A stretch of 48,019 nt of DNA from Candidatus Methanophagales archaeon (GCA_017883965.1 JAFNKG010000013.1:1-48019); one strand, 5' to 3'. Counted from the first letter of the stretch, positions 33,976 to 42,753 are shown. Notes: a model not told the origin generated them from the sequence alone. Numbers and translations: made by a program.

Positions 33976-34161
33976 CTATTTTTTTCTACTCCTGCCATGT
34001 TCCTTTAATTTAAGGGGGTTACTTAAAAAACTTCCATAATTATAAAATTTTTTATCAATTATTTGTAATTTTTGTTGAATATAATTGAAAAAAATAGCCA
34101 GATTACTCATGTGACACAAGAGCACGTGAACTTCCTCTATTAAGCTACCTTCGATTTTCAT
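33976..34161 (-). pseudogene. Decayed ArsR-type regulator
   Basis: The first 20 residues, MKIEGSLIEEVHVLLCHMSN, align with the start of the intact ArsR-type regulator at 45346 (MKNEYSLVKEVHMLLHPMRY). After that the frame loses the winged-helix pattern and becomes low-complexity (KLQIIDKKFYNYGSFLSN). A good TATA-type promoter still sits upstream. I read this as a truncated paralogue; a short functional peptide is less likely. Confidence 0.45.
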
Positions 34162-34185
34162 GCTAAATTTCGGTAGCTGAAAACC

Positions 34186-34198
34186 AGTATATAAATTT
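34186..34198 (-). promoter_or_regulatory. TATA box before the ArsR remnant
   Basis: On the minus strand AAAAATTTATATACT lies about 25-37 nt before ATG 34161, the normal archaeal distance. The same AT-rich block precedes the divergent sensor kinase gene, whose GGAGG site and ATG 34271 follow. Confidence 0.4.
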
Positions 34199-34270
34199 TT
34201 CGCTTTTTTATTTTTTAAAAAGATAATGTTATATCACTTATACGACATAAAAAAGTTTGGAGGATATGAT

Positions 34271-35686
34271 ATGAAGAAAAAGAGATTGGAAGAAGGGGAA
34301 TTGCATAAAATAGCCGTTCTTGGATCCTTGCTTTTTATCTGTCTGCTGGCAACTTATTATTCTCATTTTATTTTAAAAATCGAAATTATCTTTACGCATC
34401 TCTTCTATGTGCCGATAATCCTTGCGGGTTTGTGGTGGTCACGCAAGGGCATAATGGTTGCGGTATTCCTTGCTCTGCTGCTGTTAGTTTCACATGCTCT
34501 AAGCCCGCTTGGGACCTTCACATGGACTGATGTAGCGCGAGCTTCCATGTTTATGGTAGTCGGGACGGTGGTTGCCCTCCTGAATGAAAAGAGGCACATA
34601 CTGGAGGATAAACTGCGGGCATACAGCAAGACCCTGGAGCAGAAGGTGGGGGAGCGCACGAAGGAACTCAGAGAATCCGAGGAGAGATACAAGGGCATAT
34701 TTGAAACGGTCCCTGCATCAATAATCTTGAGCGATATGCATGGTCAAATAGTCGATATTAATCCGTATCCTATAACTCTCATCGCTAAGGGTAAGACCCC
34801 CAGAGAAGACTTCATTGGGAAAAATATTGTAACAAACCCAACTATTGTGAATGCCGGTCTTTCGGAGACCTATAAAAGAGTGCTTGAAGGAGAACCTTTT
34901 GATCAAAAGGACATGTATTTTCCCATCCTACCGACGGGAACAGATGGCTATTTCAATGTGAAGGGAGTGCCCCTTTTAAAAAACGGTGAGGTGATTGGTG
35001 CCATCATAATGCATGAAGACATCACCGAGCGCAAGCGGATGGATGAGCAAATCAAAGCTTCGCTAAAAGAGAAAGAAGAGCTTCTGAAGGAAATTCACCA
35101 CCGTGTGAAAAACAATCTCCAGATCATTTCCAGCCTGCTTGATTTGAGCAGCATGCGAAGCAGTAATGCGGCTGTTGATTTATTTACCGACGCCCGTGCC
35201 AAAATCCACACGATGGCTCTTATTCATTCACAACTCTACCGAAGCGACCGATTTGATCAAATAGACATGGAGAACCATATCCGTGAACTGACCGACTTCC
35301 TGTCGCAGATCTATGCATCGAGATTGATTACCCCCGTTATTGAAAGCTCCAGCGTTTACCTTTCTATAACCCAAGCTATCCCCTGCGCCCTTGTCTTGAA
35401 CGAACTGATTTCCAATGCCTACAAACATGCCTTCAGGGAGGGGCAAAAAGGGACAGTTAAAATTTCCATGCAGAGGTCAGCAGAGGACACGATTTTTATG
35501 AGAGTCAAAGATGACGGTATCGGTATCCCGGAAGAAGTTGACATTTATAAAACTGAGAGCCTGGGTCTAAAGTTGGTCAGAAATTTGGTTCAGAAACAAC
35601 TGAAGGGGGAAATAGAAGTTAAAAGGGATAATGGTACAGAATTTATAATAGAATTTAAACATATTCGTGAAACATGCCTGAAATAA
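34271..35686 (+). CDS. Membrane sensor histidine kinase (PAS, HisKA_2)
   Basis: A 471-residue sensor kinase. Residues about 10-110 form a multi-helix membrane domain (VLGSLLFICLLATYYSHFIL, THLFYVPIILAGLWWSRKGI, VAVFLALLLLVSHAL) shared with two other sensors in the window. A short coiled coil leads to a PAS domain (ERYKGIFETVPASIILSDMHG) and a HisKA_2 dimerisation domain with LLKEIHHRVKNNLQIISSLLDL, the His being the likely phospho-acceptor. The HATPase follows with LNELISNAYKHAF and VKDDGIGIPEE. ATG 34271 has GGAGG 7 nt upstream; the earlier ATG 34226 lacks one. It overlaps the receiver gene by 13 bp, so the two are a likely cognate pair. Confidence 0.88.
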   Translation: MKKKRLEEGELHKIAVLGSLLFICLLATYYSHFILKIEIIFTHLFYVPIILAGLWWSRKGIMVAVFLALLLLVSHALSPLGTFTWTDVARASMFMVVGTVVALLNEKRHILEDKLRAYSKTLEQKVGERTKELRESEERYKGIFETVPASIILSDMHGQIVDINPYPITLIAKGKTPREDFIGKNIVTNPTIVNAGLSETYKRVLEGEPFDQKDMYFPILPTGTDGYFNVKGVPLLKNGEVIGAIIMHEDITERKRMDEQIKASLKEKEELLKEIHHRVKNNLQIISSLLDLSSMRSSNAAVDLFTDARAKIHTMALIHSQLYRSDRFDQIDMENHIRELTDFLSQIYASRLITPVIESSSVYLSITQAIPCALVLNELISNAYKHAFREGQKGTVKISMQRSAEDTIFMRVKDDGIGIPEEVDIYKTESLGLKLVRNLVQKQLKGEIEVKRDNGTEFIIEFKHIRETCLK

Positions 35687-36546
35687 TGGTGGTAGACGAT
35701 GAGGTCGTCATAACTACGCAATTGGAGGAACTTCTGACTTCCATGGGATACGAGGTCGTAGGGACGCCTTCTTCAGGGGAAGAAGCGGTAGAGATGGCAA
35801 GACGCCTCAGACCCGATTTAATCCTGATGGATATTGTTATGCCGGGGAAGTTGGACGGTATTGATGCCGCCAAAACAATTAAAGCAGAACTGGATATTCC
35901 GACTATATTTCTGACCGGTTATGCCGACGATAAATTTGTAAGAAGGGCGAAAAATGTAGAGCCCTTTGGATATATCGTCAAGCCCTTTCAAGACGCTGAA
36001 CTGCGAGCCACGATAGAAATTGCTCTTTATAAAAAAGAACTGGAGAGGAAGTTACAGGCATCAGAAGAACAGTTCAAAGCCATCGTTGAGAACTCTGTTG
36101 ATGAAATCATGATGATTGACAAAGACGGCAGGTATTTAGTGATTAATACCTGCGCTGCGTCAACTGCTGGCTTAAAACCCGAGGATATGGTTAATAAGAC
36201 ACTCTGGGAGCTGTTTCCAAAAGAACAGGCGGATAATCTTTTTGAACCGTGTAAACAGGTGTTCGCCTCAAAAAAGGCAACTTCGCGAATAATTCATCAT
36301 AGAAGTGTTTTAGGTAGAGGATTTAAATGGGTTCACAGTATTATTGCACCAGTGCTTAGTGAAAATAAGGATGTTGAGGCAGTTGTAATTATCTCCAGAG
36401 ACATTACCAGGCAGAAAGAAATGGAGCTGAAATTAAAGGAGACTGCTTCCCAGCTTACAAGCATTATGGATTCTGCAACTGAGTATATACTTGCTGCATA
36501 CGCGCTCAATAAAAAGTTGATTTCCGAGAGGCATTTTGAGGAATAA
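35674..36546 (+). CDS. Receiver-PAS response protein, C-terminally truncated
   Basis: 290 residues. The receiver domain has the acidic pocket VVDDE (D8, D9), phospho-acceptor D53 in LILMDIVMPGKLDG, and the later Thr/Lys in FLTGYADD and YIVKPF. After a coiled coil comes a PAS domain (EEQFKAIVENSVDEIMMIDKDG to IISRDITRQKEME). A second PAS seems to begin (LTSIMDSATEYILAAYALNKKLIS) but stops after a few residues, so an output kinase or further PAS has probably been lost. It has no DNA-binding domain and is translationally linked to the preceding kinase. Confidence 0.82.
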   Translation: MPEIMVVDDEVVITTQLEELLTSMGYEVVGTPSSGEEAVEMARRLRPDLILMDIVMPGKLDGIDAAKTIKAELDIPTIFLTGYADDKFVRRAKNVEPFGYIVKPFQDAELRATIEIALYKKELERKLQASEEQFKAIVENSVDEIMMIDKDGRYLVINTCAASTAGLKPEDMVNKTLWELFPKEQADNLFEPCKQVFASKKATSRIIHHRSVLGRGFKWVHSIIAPVLSENKDVEAVVIISRDITRQKEMELKLKETASQLTSIMDSATEYILAAYALNKKLISERHFEE

Positions 36547-36628
36547 GACGAGCACAGTTGTTTAGTTAACTACAAGATTACACAGATTTTCACGAGAGGA
36601 CAATTGAAGATGCAAGATGCAAGTCAAA

Positions 36629-36677
36629 CCTGTATCCTGTATCCGGCATCCTGTATCCTGTATCCTGTATCCGGCAT
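36629..36677. repeat. Heptanucleotide tandem repeat (7 units)
   Basis: Seven 7-bp units in a row: CCTGTAT twice, CCGGCAT, CCTGTAT three times, CCGGCAT. It lies between the truncated receiver gene and the 3' end of the recombinase gene, in a gap (36547-36708) with no gene. The two unit types are interspersed, which suggests expansion of a composite unit by slippage. Confidence 0.8.
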
Positions 36678-36708
36678 CATATTCTTGTGTTAAGCGAAAC
36701 GAAGAACC

Positions 36709-38364
36709 TTAGAATTTTTCACCACATTTCGGGCAGTATTTCCAATCGTGGGATAGTGTTTCTCCGCAGTTATCGCAGGTTGTAAATCCTGCTCTCTTTC
36801 CGCATTTGGGACATATTTCCCAGTTCTTCTCCAGTTCCATTCCGCAGTTTGTGCATTTGTAAACTAGGTACTTATTTAGTCCCCCTTCTTCCAGTAACGG
36901 CATCAGCCAATTTTCACATCTCCTGTTGATTTCTTCTCTAATATGTTCTCTGAGGCTTTTTAGCAACTTTGAATCCTTTATGATATCACCCTCGTTGCTA
37001 AGATTATGCAATTCTATGAAGCTATTAAGTAAAGAATTAGCTCGGATGTCGAATATCTCTGCAATTTCTTTGAGCATTTCCACTTTCGGAACAGCAGGTC
37101 CTAATCTATCTTCGATTTTTTCACGCATCTTTTGCTCCTTCTCTTCCAATACCTGCGTCATCTGCCTTTCATATCTCGTGTCAATTTCTTCTCTAATATA
37201 ATCTCTGAAGTCTTTTAGCAACTTTTGGTCCTTTTCGATGTCACTCTCATTGCTAAGATTACGTAATTCCATGAATCTATCCATTAAATAATCAAATCTA
37301 ATCTCGAATGTCTCCGCAATTTCTTTGAGCATTTCCACTTTCGAGCACGCTGAGCCATCTTCAATTTTTACACTCATCTCACTTATGCTCAAGAATGGTT
37401 CTACTTTCCTGTATTCCTCTTTCAGTTCCTCATCAGATGGTCCATAGTATGCTCCTTCAAATTTCAGCCTATGCCCTATTATGTACTCAACAAGGTCCGG
37501 AGGGACTCCAGAATTCCGGCAGATAGTAGAAAAGCTTTTTCGCAAGGCATGTGCTCCGGCAATATTTATGGTGCTCCTTTTCAGCTCTTCCACATCAACT
37601 ACGCCAGCTCTTCTTGCTAAGTCCCTAAATACAATCCCTAATCCTATATTAGTCAATCTTTCGCACTTTCTCTTATCATAAACCCTTTCGCTGATAAATA
37701 GTGGAGAATCAAGCTTTAGCATTTCTGCGGGAATATATCGCGTCCCCATTTCTCTATCGTGAAGGTATAACTTCAGAGCTTCAATCGCATCATGCCCTAT
37801 ACAGGTCTTGTAATCAATCCCCTCCTTTTGACGAACAACCTGGATCACCAAAGGCTCTTCTCCTTTCTTTAAACCTTCTTTCACATCTCCATAATCGAGA
37901 CTTAGTAATGTCGAGGTATCAAACCCACCCTGGAACATCATCAGTACGATCGCTCTGTCTCTCAAATTCTTACAGCAATTGACCATCTTTTTTACGTCTT
38001 CAGCCCTGAGTACTCGCCTTATGTTTTCCTTTTTTACTCTTGATGCAGGAAGCCTGAGTGGTCCTAAAGGGAAGCCATTGTCTCGGTAGAATGCCCTAAC
38101 CGCCGTGATACAAACGTGAGCAGTGCCTACGGATAATTTCTTCTCCTTTTTCAGCCAATCATAGAACTTTCTCACTTCTATATCAACTCTTTCTCGTTCC
38201 CTTGGGGATTTCTTCACGTTTTCCTCTATCTCATCTATCAATTCCTTTGGTTGTAAGTTTCTGAATTCGCAATACTTTTTCAATCCTGAGATGTAATTCC
38301 GCCTTGTGTTTTCACTCTTTCCTGCCAAAGGCGCCATTGCTTCTTCTGTTTCTACCATCTTCAT
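36709..38364 (-). CDS. Tyrosine recombinase with duplicated helical module and zinc ribbons
   Basis: A 551-residue integrase-like protein. Residues about 15-105 are a SAM-like core-binding domain (NTRRNYISGLKKYCEFRN). The catalytic domain has GAHALRKSFSTICRNSG (HxLR), VEYIIGHR, and tyrosines in FEGAYYGPSDEELKEEYRKV. At the usual Arg I site the sequence is GGFDTSTLLSLDYGDV, with Asp where Arg is expected. Then come two tandem ~65-residue copies of a module starting KVEMLKEIAE, and two C-terminal zinc ribbons (YKCTNCGMELEKNWEICPKC, TTCDNCGETLSHDWKYCPKC). It may be an accessory or inactive recombinase, or belong to an archaeal subgroup with altered active site. Confidence 0.82.
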   Translation of the reverse strand: MKMVETEEAMAPLAGKSENTRRNYISGLKKYCEFRNLQPKELIDEIEENVKKSPRERERVDIEVRKFYDWLKKEKKLSVGTAHVCITAVRAFYRDNGFPLGPLRLPASRVKKENIRRVLRAEDVKKMVNCCKNLRDRAIVLMMFQGGFDTSTLLSLDYGDVKEGLKKGEEPLVIQVVRQKEGIDYKTCIGHDAIEALKLYLHDREMGTRYIPAEMLKLDSPLFISERVYDKRKCERLTNIGLGIVFRDLARRAGVVDVEELKRSTINIAGAHALRKSFSTICRNSGVPPDLVEYIIGHRLKFEGAYYGPSDEELKEEYRKVEPFLSISEMSVKIEDGSACSKVEMLKEIAETFEIRFDYLMDRFMELRNLSNESDIEKDQKLLKDFRDYIREEIDTRYERQMTQVLEEKEQKMREKIEDRLGPAVPKVEMLKEIAEIFDIRANSLLNSFIELHNLSNEGDIIKDSKLLKSLREHIREEINRRCENWLMPLLEEGGLNKYLVYKCTNCGMELEKNWEICPKCGKRAGFTTCDNCGETLSHDWKYCPKCGEKF

Positions 38365-38388
38365 TTATTTATAAAGGGTTTCTCATAT

Positions 38389-38408
38389 GCTTAAATATAT
38401 CCTATATA
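38389..38408 (+). promoter_or_regulatory. BRE/TATA promoter of the chemoreceptor gene
   Basis: GCTTAAATATATCC matches the promoter pattern seen at 3111 and 8531. It implies a ~95-nt leader before the ATG at 38520, ending in AAAGGAGGTGA. On the other strand the same AT block could serve the recombinase gene 30 nt away. Confidence 0.45.
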
Positions 38409-38519
38409 GACAATACTCCAGAGAGAGTTAGTGCAAGGAATAAACAACACACTCGATGCCCTGTCTTTGAACGGTCTGCCGTAAGGTATGAAAACAAAAA
38501 GGAGGTGAATGGGAAAAAA

Positions 38520-40082
38520 ATGAAACTGGGAAACATGAAAGTTGGACCGAAACTGTTTCTGGGCTTTGGCCTCGTGCTGGTATTGACGGCAGCGCTGGGA
38601 ATAGTTGCAATTACGCAAATAGGCGTCATGCAAGAGGAAAATGAAGTGACAGAAAGAGCGGCAGAGATGAAAGTGCAAATGAAAACGGTCAGGCAACAGG
38701 AAAAGAACTTTATAATGAGAGAGGACCAGGAGAGCATTGACAATAACAAAGATGCCGTAGCGAAAATAAAGAGCCTGGTAGCCGAGCTTGAAGCAATGGA
38801 GGAGGAAACCGGGGAAGGCAGAGCGGCAATAGATGAAGTCAAAAGAACAATTCCGACGTATGAGAGTGCCTTTGCTCAGCTTATAGCAATTACAAAAAGC
38901 AGAAACGAGGATCTGGCGGCTTGCGAAGAGCATGCGCGCGAGATAGAGAGTGAGATAAAAGCCAGTTCAGCCCACCATGAGGAGCAGGACGACATGATGC
39001 TCGAGCTGCTAGCTATCAGGCGAGCGGAAAAGAACTACGTACTGCGTGAGGACGAGAAATACATTACACAGGTAGCTGAGCTCCTGAACTCCTTGAAGGC
39101 AGAAGCCGATGCAGCGGCGATTACGGGAGCTGAAAAGAGTGCAATCAAAGGCGCGGCAGATGAGTATCATGAGCATTTCTCTATATACGTAAGCACGTTG
39201 GCTGAGTCTAATGCGCTCCAGGCTACGGATGGTCCATTGGTGCAGTCAGGGCGTGCGATAGACGCAGCGGCAACCACACTACTTGAGCATGCACATGAAG
39301 GAGCAGAAGAGGCAGCCTCAACAGCCACTATGCTAGTAATATCATTTATCGTCGCAGCGATCGCAGTCGGCGTAGGAATCGCACTTGTCGTTACCAAATC
39401 AATCACCGGACCAGTTGGTGAAGTGGTAAAGGTCGTGAAGGATTTTGCGGCTGGTAAACTCGCCACCAGAGCGAAAGCAAAAGCGTCAGGCGAGCTCCTG
39501 GAAATGACTAACACCTTGAATCAGTTCGGAGAGGAGTTGCAGGAGATTATCAAAGACATCGGTAAAGTAACAGGGGACATGGCAGGAGGGAACTTGAGCA
39601 CAGAGTTCGCCGCCGAGACACCCGGGGAATTCAATGCGATAAAGGACAACCTCAACAAGGCTATCGAGAGTTTATTGGGTATTATAAAAGAGATCGCTAA
39701 AATAACAGGGGACATGGCATCAGGGAACCTAGGCACAGAGTTCGTCGCCGAGACACCCGGAGAATTCAATGTGATACGGGAGAACCTCGACAAGGCTAAT
39801 GATAGTTTATCGGATTTGATCGCAGAGCTGCGAGGCGCAGTGGAGAACGTTGCAGCGATAGGCAAAGAATCTTCTTCTTCCGTCCAGCGGGTGAATTCAG
39901 GTATGCAGCAGATATCTTCAGCATCGCAGCAAATATCAAAGGGTGCGCAGGAAACTTCGAGCACCGTTAACGAATCGGCAAAGGAGGTTAAGGATACGAA
40001 CGCGGTATTACAGCAGGTGCAGTCACATGCAGAGGAATCAAATAAGTTCGCGCGGAGAGTGCGGACAGTGCAAAAGAGATGA
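38520..40082 (+). CDS. Methyl-accepting chemotaxis protein, N-terminal part (frameshifted)
   Basis: 520 residues up to a premature stop. TM1 is [20 protein letters not shown]. The outer domain has two related helical halves ([16 protein letters not shown] and [16 protein letters not shown]), the pattern of a four-helix HBM-type sensor. TM2 is [25 protein letters not shown]-like repeats follow, with [20 protein letters not shown] and [20 protein letters not shown] as tandem copies, then the first signalling helix. At 40050-40054 GCGCG carries an apparent extra CG; the frame then reads RRVRTVQKR and stops. Start ATG 38520, with GGAGG upstream; longer frames overlap the recombinase gene. Confidence 0.8.
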   Translation: MKLGNMKVGPKLFLGFGLVLVLTAALGIVAITQIGVMQEENEVTERAAEMKVQMKTVRQQEKNFIMREDQESIDNNKDAVAKIKSLVAELEAMEEETGEGRAAIDEVKRTIPTYESAFAQLIAITKSRNEDLAACEEHAREIESEIKASSAHHEEQDDMMLELLAIRRAEKNYVLREDEKYITQVAELLNSLKAEADAAAITGAEKSAIKGAADEYHEHFSIYVSTLAESNALQATDGPLVQSGRAIDAAATTLLEHAHEGAEEAASTATMLVISFIVAAIAVGVGIALVVTKSITGPVGEVVKVVKDFAAGKLATRAKAKASGELLEMTNTLNQFGEELQEIIKDIGKVTGDMAGGNLSTEFAAETPGEFNAIKDNLNKAIESLLGIIKEIAKITGDMASGNLGTEFVAETPGEFNVIRENLDKANDSLSDLIAELRGAVENVAAIGKESSSSVQRVNSGMQQISSASQQISKGAQETSSTVNESAKEVKDTNAVLQQVQSHAEESNKFARRVRTVQKR

Positions 40083-40519
40083 ATGAAATGGCTAAGAAAT
40101 CAGCAGAAGGGATGAAGGAAATACAGGATGCTATCAGTGACACCGTAGCCATAATAAAAAACCTGGGCGGTTCGTTAGAGGAAGTAGGAAAGACTACCGA
40201 TGTGATAGAGGGCATCGCAGAGCAAACGAATCTGTTAGCTTTGAATGCTGCAATAGAAGCTGCACGTGCCGGAGAACACGGGCGGGGCTTTGCTGTCGTT
40301 GCCGAAGAAGTTAGAAAACTGGCAGAGAACTCAAAGAAGATTGCAAGTTCAGCAGAAGAGAGTGCATCGTCATCAAAACAAAGCTCTGCAGCCGTAGAAC
40401 AGCAAACGGCATCCGTGGAACAGCTCAGCGCTGGTATCCAGAAACTTGCGGAAATCTCTGAGCAAGCAGCAGAGATGATTGCCAAATTTAAATTGAAGGT
40501 GGGCGAAGCCAAGAAATAA
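40079..40519 (+). CDS. Methyl-accepting chemotaxis protein, C-terminal part
   Basis: 146 residues that continue the chemoreceptor in another frame. Reading back past the ATG, this frame gives [12 protein letters not shown], joining smoothly to HAEESNKFA of the upstream part. It contains the whole CheA/CheW-binding hairpin tip ([36 protein letters not shown]) and the return helix ending [12 protein letters not shown]. Alone it lacks a sensor and membrane anchor. A sequencing error, true mutation, or recoding are the options. No cheA or cheW is in the window. Confidence 0.8.
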   Translation: MNEMAKKSAEGMKEIQDAISDTVAIIKNLGGSLEEVGKTTDVIEGIAEQTNLLALNAAIEAARAGEHGRGFAVVAEEVRKLAENSKKIASSAEESASSSKQSSAAVEQQTASVEQLSAGIQKLAEISEQAAEMIAKFKLKVGEAKK

Positions 40520-40532
40520 AAAGGAAGAAAAA

Positions 40533-41288
40533 ATGGATGAAAAGGATAGAACAGAAGGGAATGGAATGGTAAAGAAAATAGATGAAGGAGAAAGGCAAGT
40601 GTTTTGGGATTCAGAACTCGAGCTAAACGCTTTTCAGAGGGACGCACTCCGCGAGCTTGGCAGCATCGCCTCGTGTCATGCAGTAACGTCTCTGGCAGAG
40701 ATAACGGGATTGACAATAAATATTAAAGTGCCAACTGTGGAAGTCGTGTCGATAGAGAATACGGAAAAACTGATAGAAGCAGAGAAAATAGTTGCAGGAA
40801 ATTTCGTTCAGCTTGACGGTGGATTTTCCGGCTACTTACAGGTTCTGTTTCCAGAGAGAAGCGCTTTCCGTCTTGTTGACATTCTCATGGGCAGGATGCC
40901 CGGTGAGACGAAAAACATAGAAACAGAAATGGAGGAATCGGCGTTAATGGAAACAGGTAACATATTAGCTTCTTCGTTCTGCAGTGCCATTGCGGACTTT
41001 CTCCAGTTTCCTCTGATGCCTTCTCCACCATCTTTTGCTTTTGATATGATGGGTGCAATGGTGGAAAGCGCAATAATAGCAATGGTACAAGCACAAGAAA
41101 CTGAGCACTTCATCCTGTTCAAGTGCAATTTTCAGGAAGAAGCGAATGCAATCTACGGCTATATCTTGCTGTTTCCACTCCAGGACAGTCTAAAAGACAT
41201 ACTATCTTCGCTTGAGGCAGTAGCGGTGAAAGAAAAGGTTATGGAGTCAGAAAAGAAGATAAGGGGGAAAGAAAATGAGTGTGCCTAG
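40533..41288 (+). CDS. CheC-family phosphatase-like protein
   Basis: A 251-residue protein with the CheC/CheX/FliY fold, which dephosphorylates CheY-P or binds CheD in chemotaxis. CheC active sites follow [D/S]xxxExxN. The second site is intact in SALMETGNILASSFCSAIADFL with a Pro at the right distance. The first reads DALRELGSIASCHAVTSLAE, with Ser in place of Asn, and is probably inactive. It sits 13 nt after the chemoreceptor fragment, and its last 14 bp overlap the next sensor gene, so the three are one unit. Confidence 0.75.
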   Translation: MDEKDRTEGNGMVKKIDEGERQVFWDSELELNAFQRDALRELGSIASCHAVTSLAEITGLTINIKVPTVEVVSIENTEKLIEAEKIVAGNFVQLDGGFSGYLQVLFPERSAFRLVDILMGRMPGETKNIETEMEESALMETGNILASSFCSAIADFLQFPLMPSPPSFAFDMMGAMVESAIIAMVQAQETEHFILFKCNFQEEANAIYGYILLFPLQDSLKDILSSLEAVAVKEKVMESEKKIRGKENECA

Positions 41289-42681
41289 CAAAATTCATAC
41301 TATCCCGTTGGTGAGCTCTACTCGACGAATAAAATTTGAAGGACGAGAAGAAAAATACAAAGTTACGGTAATGGCTATTATTTTAGCTGGCGCTTGCCTT
41401 CTTACGTATTATTTTCATGTGATACTTGGAACTGGCACTGTTTTTACCCACCTCTTTTATATTCCAATTATTTTAGCATCTTTTTGGTGGGGAAAAAAGG
41501 GTTTAGTTGTGGCTATATTTTTAGCGCTATTCCTGATTTATAGCCACATTTACCTTAGATTGGGTGTAGAAACTGCCAATGATTATTTTCGAGCTATAGC
41601 CTTTATAGCTGTTGGCTTTGTAGTTGCTACGTTAAGTGAGCGGATTGAGAAGGCGAAGGCAATCAAACTTGCCTACGCAGAACTCGATCAGATATTCAAC
41701 ACCGTAGCTAACGGGCTGCGTCTGATTGATAAAGACTTCAACGTGCTTCGAGTTAACGAGACATTTTTGACTCTATCAGGCATAAGCAGAGATGAAGCGA
41801 TGAGCAAAAAGTGCCATGAGGTATTTCACAGCTACCTGTGTTATACTCCCGGTTGTCCGCTGACTCAGATTCTCGGTGGTGAGGGTGGTGAGGAGCGTGT
41901 TGAATGTGAAGTAGAAAAAGAACGCAACGACGGCACTCGAGTCCCAGGCATTTTGACAGCAAATCCCTTTCGGGAACCTGATGGCAAACTGATTGGCATT
42001 GTTGAAGATTTTATGGACATTTCCGAACTCAAACATGCGGAGCAGTCGCTGCGGAAAGCACATGACGAACTGGAACTTCGAGTAAAGGAACGTACCGCCG
42101 AACTGGAGGAAGCAAACGAACTGCTGAAGCGAGAAATCCGCAAGCGTAAAGAAGCAGTAAAAAGAGTAAAAAACCTTGAACTACCTGCGTTGCATAGATT
42201 ATTCAAGCCGGGTAAATGCTATTTGATTATTGAGGAAAAACCAGACACGAGTCTCAAATTGTTCAAAAAACTGCTTGAATACGAGTTTAAAGGGCTGCTC
42301 ATAACAAGGATTCATCCTTCGCACGTTCGCGAGGAATACAATATGAAGGATGTACCGATAATCTGGCTAACACATGCCAAGGGAGAAAACCATGTTGTTC
42401 CGACAAACATAGCACAGTTGAACATAGCAGTAAAAGATTTTGCGGAAAATGGCGTTGAGGGCGTAATCATGCTGGAAGGTTTAGAATATCTCATTGACCA
42501 GAACGGATTTGAGTTTGTTCTTCGTTTCGTCGAATCGCAGACAGACATTCTCTCGACAAGCGAGTGTCGTTTGATAATGCCATTCGATGCGCTGGCAGTG
42601 AATGAAGTGGAATTGCATCGGTTGGAGCGGGGAGTAAATGTGATGAATGCTAAAGAGGTGGAAGTGCTTGTTCTGGATTAA
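41275..42681 (+). CDS. Membrane sensor with PAS and DUF835 output domain
   Basis: A 468-residue protein. The membrane domain (about residues 25-125: GACLLTYYFHVILGTGTVFTHLF, IILASFWWGKKGLVVAIFLALFL) matches that of the other two sensors. Next is a PAS domain (LDQIFNTVANGLRLIDKDFN) with a Cys/His cluster, KKCHEVFHSYLCYTPGCPL, then a coiled coil. The last 160 residues are DUF835: GKCYLIIEEKPDTSLKLFKKLL, DVPIIWLTHAKGE, VIMLEGLEYLIDQNGFEFVLRFVE. There is no kinase domain. DUF835 is an archaeal signalling domain of unknown activity. The PAS-coding DNA is nearly identical to that of the kinase at 43136. Confidence 0.85.
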   Translation: MSVPSKIHTIPLVSSTRRIKFEGREEKYKVTVMAIILAGACLLTYYFHVILGTGTVFTHLFYIPIILASFWWGKKGLVVAIFLALFLIYSHIYLRLGVETANDYFRAIAFIAVGFVVATLSERIEKAKAIKLAYAELDQIFNTVANGLRLIDKDFNVLRVNETFLTLSGISRDEAMSKKCHEVFHSYLCYTPGCPLTQILGGEGGEERVECEVEKERNDGTRVPGILTANPFREPDGKLIGIVEDFMDISELKHAEQSLRKAHDELELRVKERTAELEEANELLKREIRKRKEAVKRVKNLELPALHRLFKPGKCYLIIEEKPDTSLKLFKKLLEYEFKGLLITRIHPSHVREEYNMKDVPIIWLTHAKGENHVVPTNIAQLNIAVKDFAENGVEGVIMLEGLEYLIDQNGFEFVLRFVESQTDILSTSECRLIMPFDALAVNEVELHRLERGVNVMNAKEVEVLVLD

Positions 42682-42717
42682 TTCGTTTAATTCTCGAACA
42701 TGCGGAATGAGGTAAAA

Positions 42718-42750
42718 ATGGAAGAAGAAAAAGAAAAAATTTGGGCCTAG
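42718..42750 (+). other. Leader ORF of MPSGK copy 2 ending in TAG
   Basis: ATG 42718 encodes MEEEKEKIWA and stops at TAG 42748-42750; one codon later, in the same frame, is the main ATG 42754. In copy 3 the corresponding codons are TGG CTA, so a TGG-to-TAG change splits what is otherwise one frame. Readthrough would give one fused protein. Confidence 0.45.
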
Positions 42751-42753
42751 CGA

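Noticed and set aside
33930-33998. 22-codon minus-strand ORF (MAGVEKNRVIGVDKLDTRGD start)
   Set aside because: Protein-like but very short, with no ribosome site, no recognised family and no partner; kept only as a note beside the repeat.
36629-36677. CRISPR-like array
   Set aside because: Units are 7 bp with no spacers; it is a simple tandem repeat.
38304-38519. N-terminal extension of the chemoreceptor frame
   Set aside because: It overlaps the 5' end of the recombinase gene, spans the promoter region, and reads as unrelated sequence before a clear GGAGG-ATG start at 38520.
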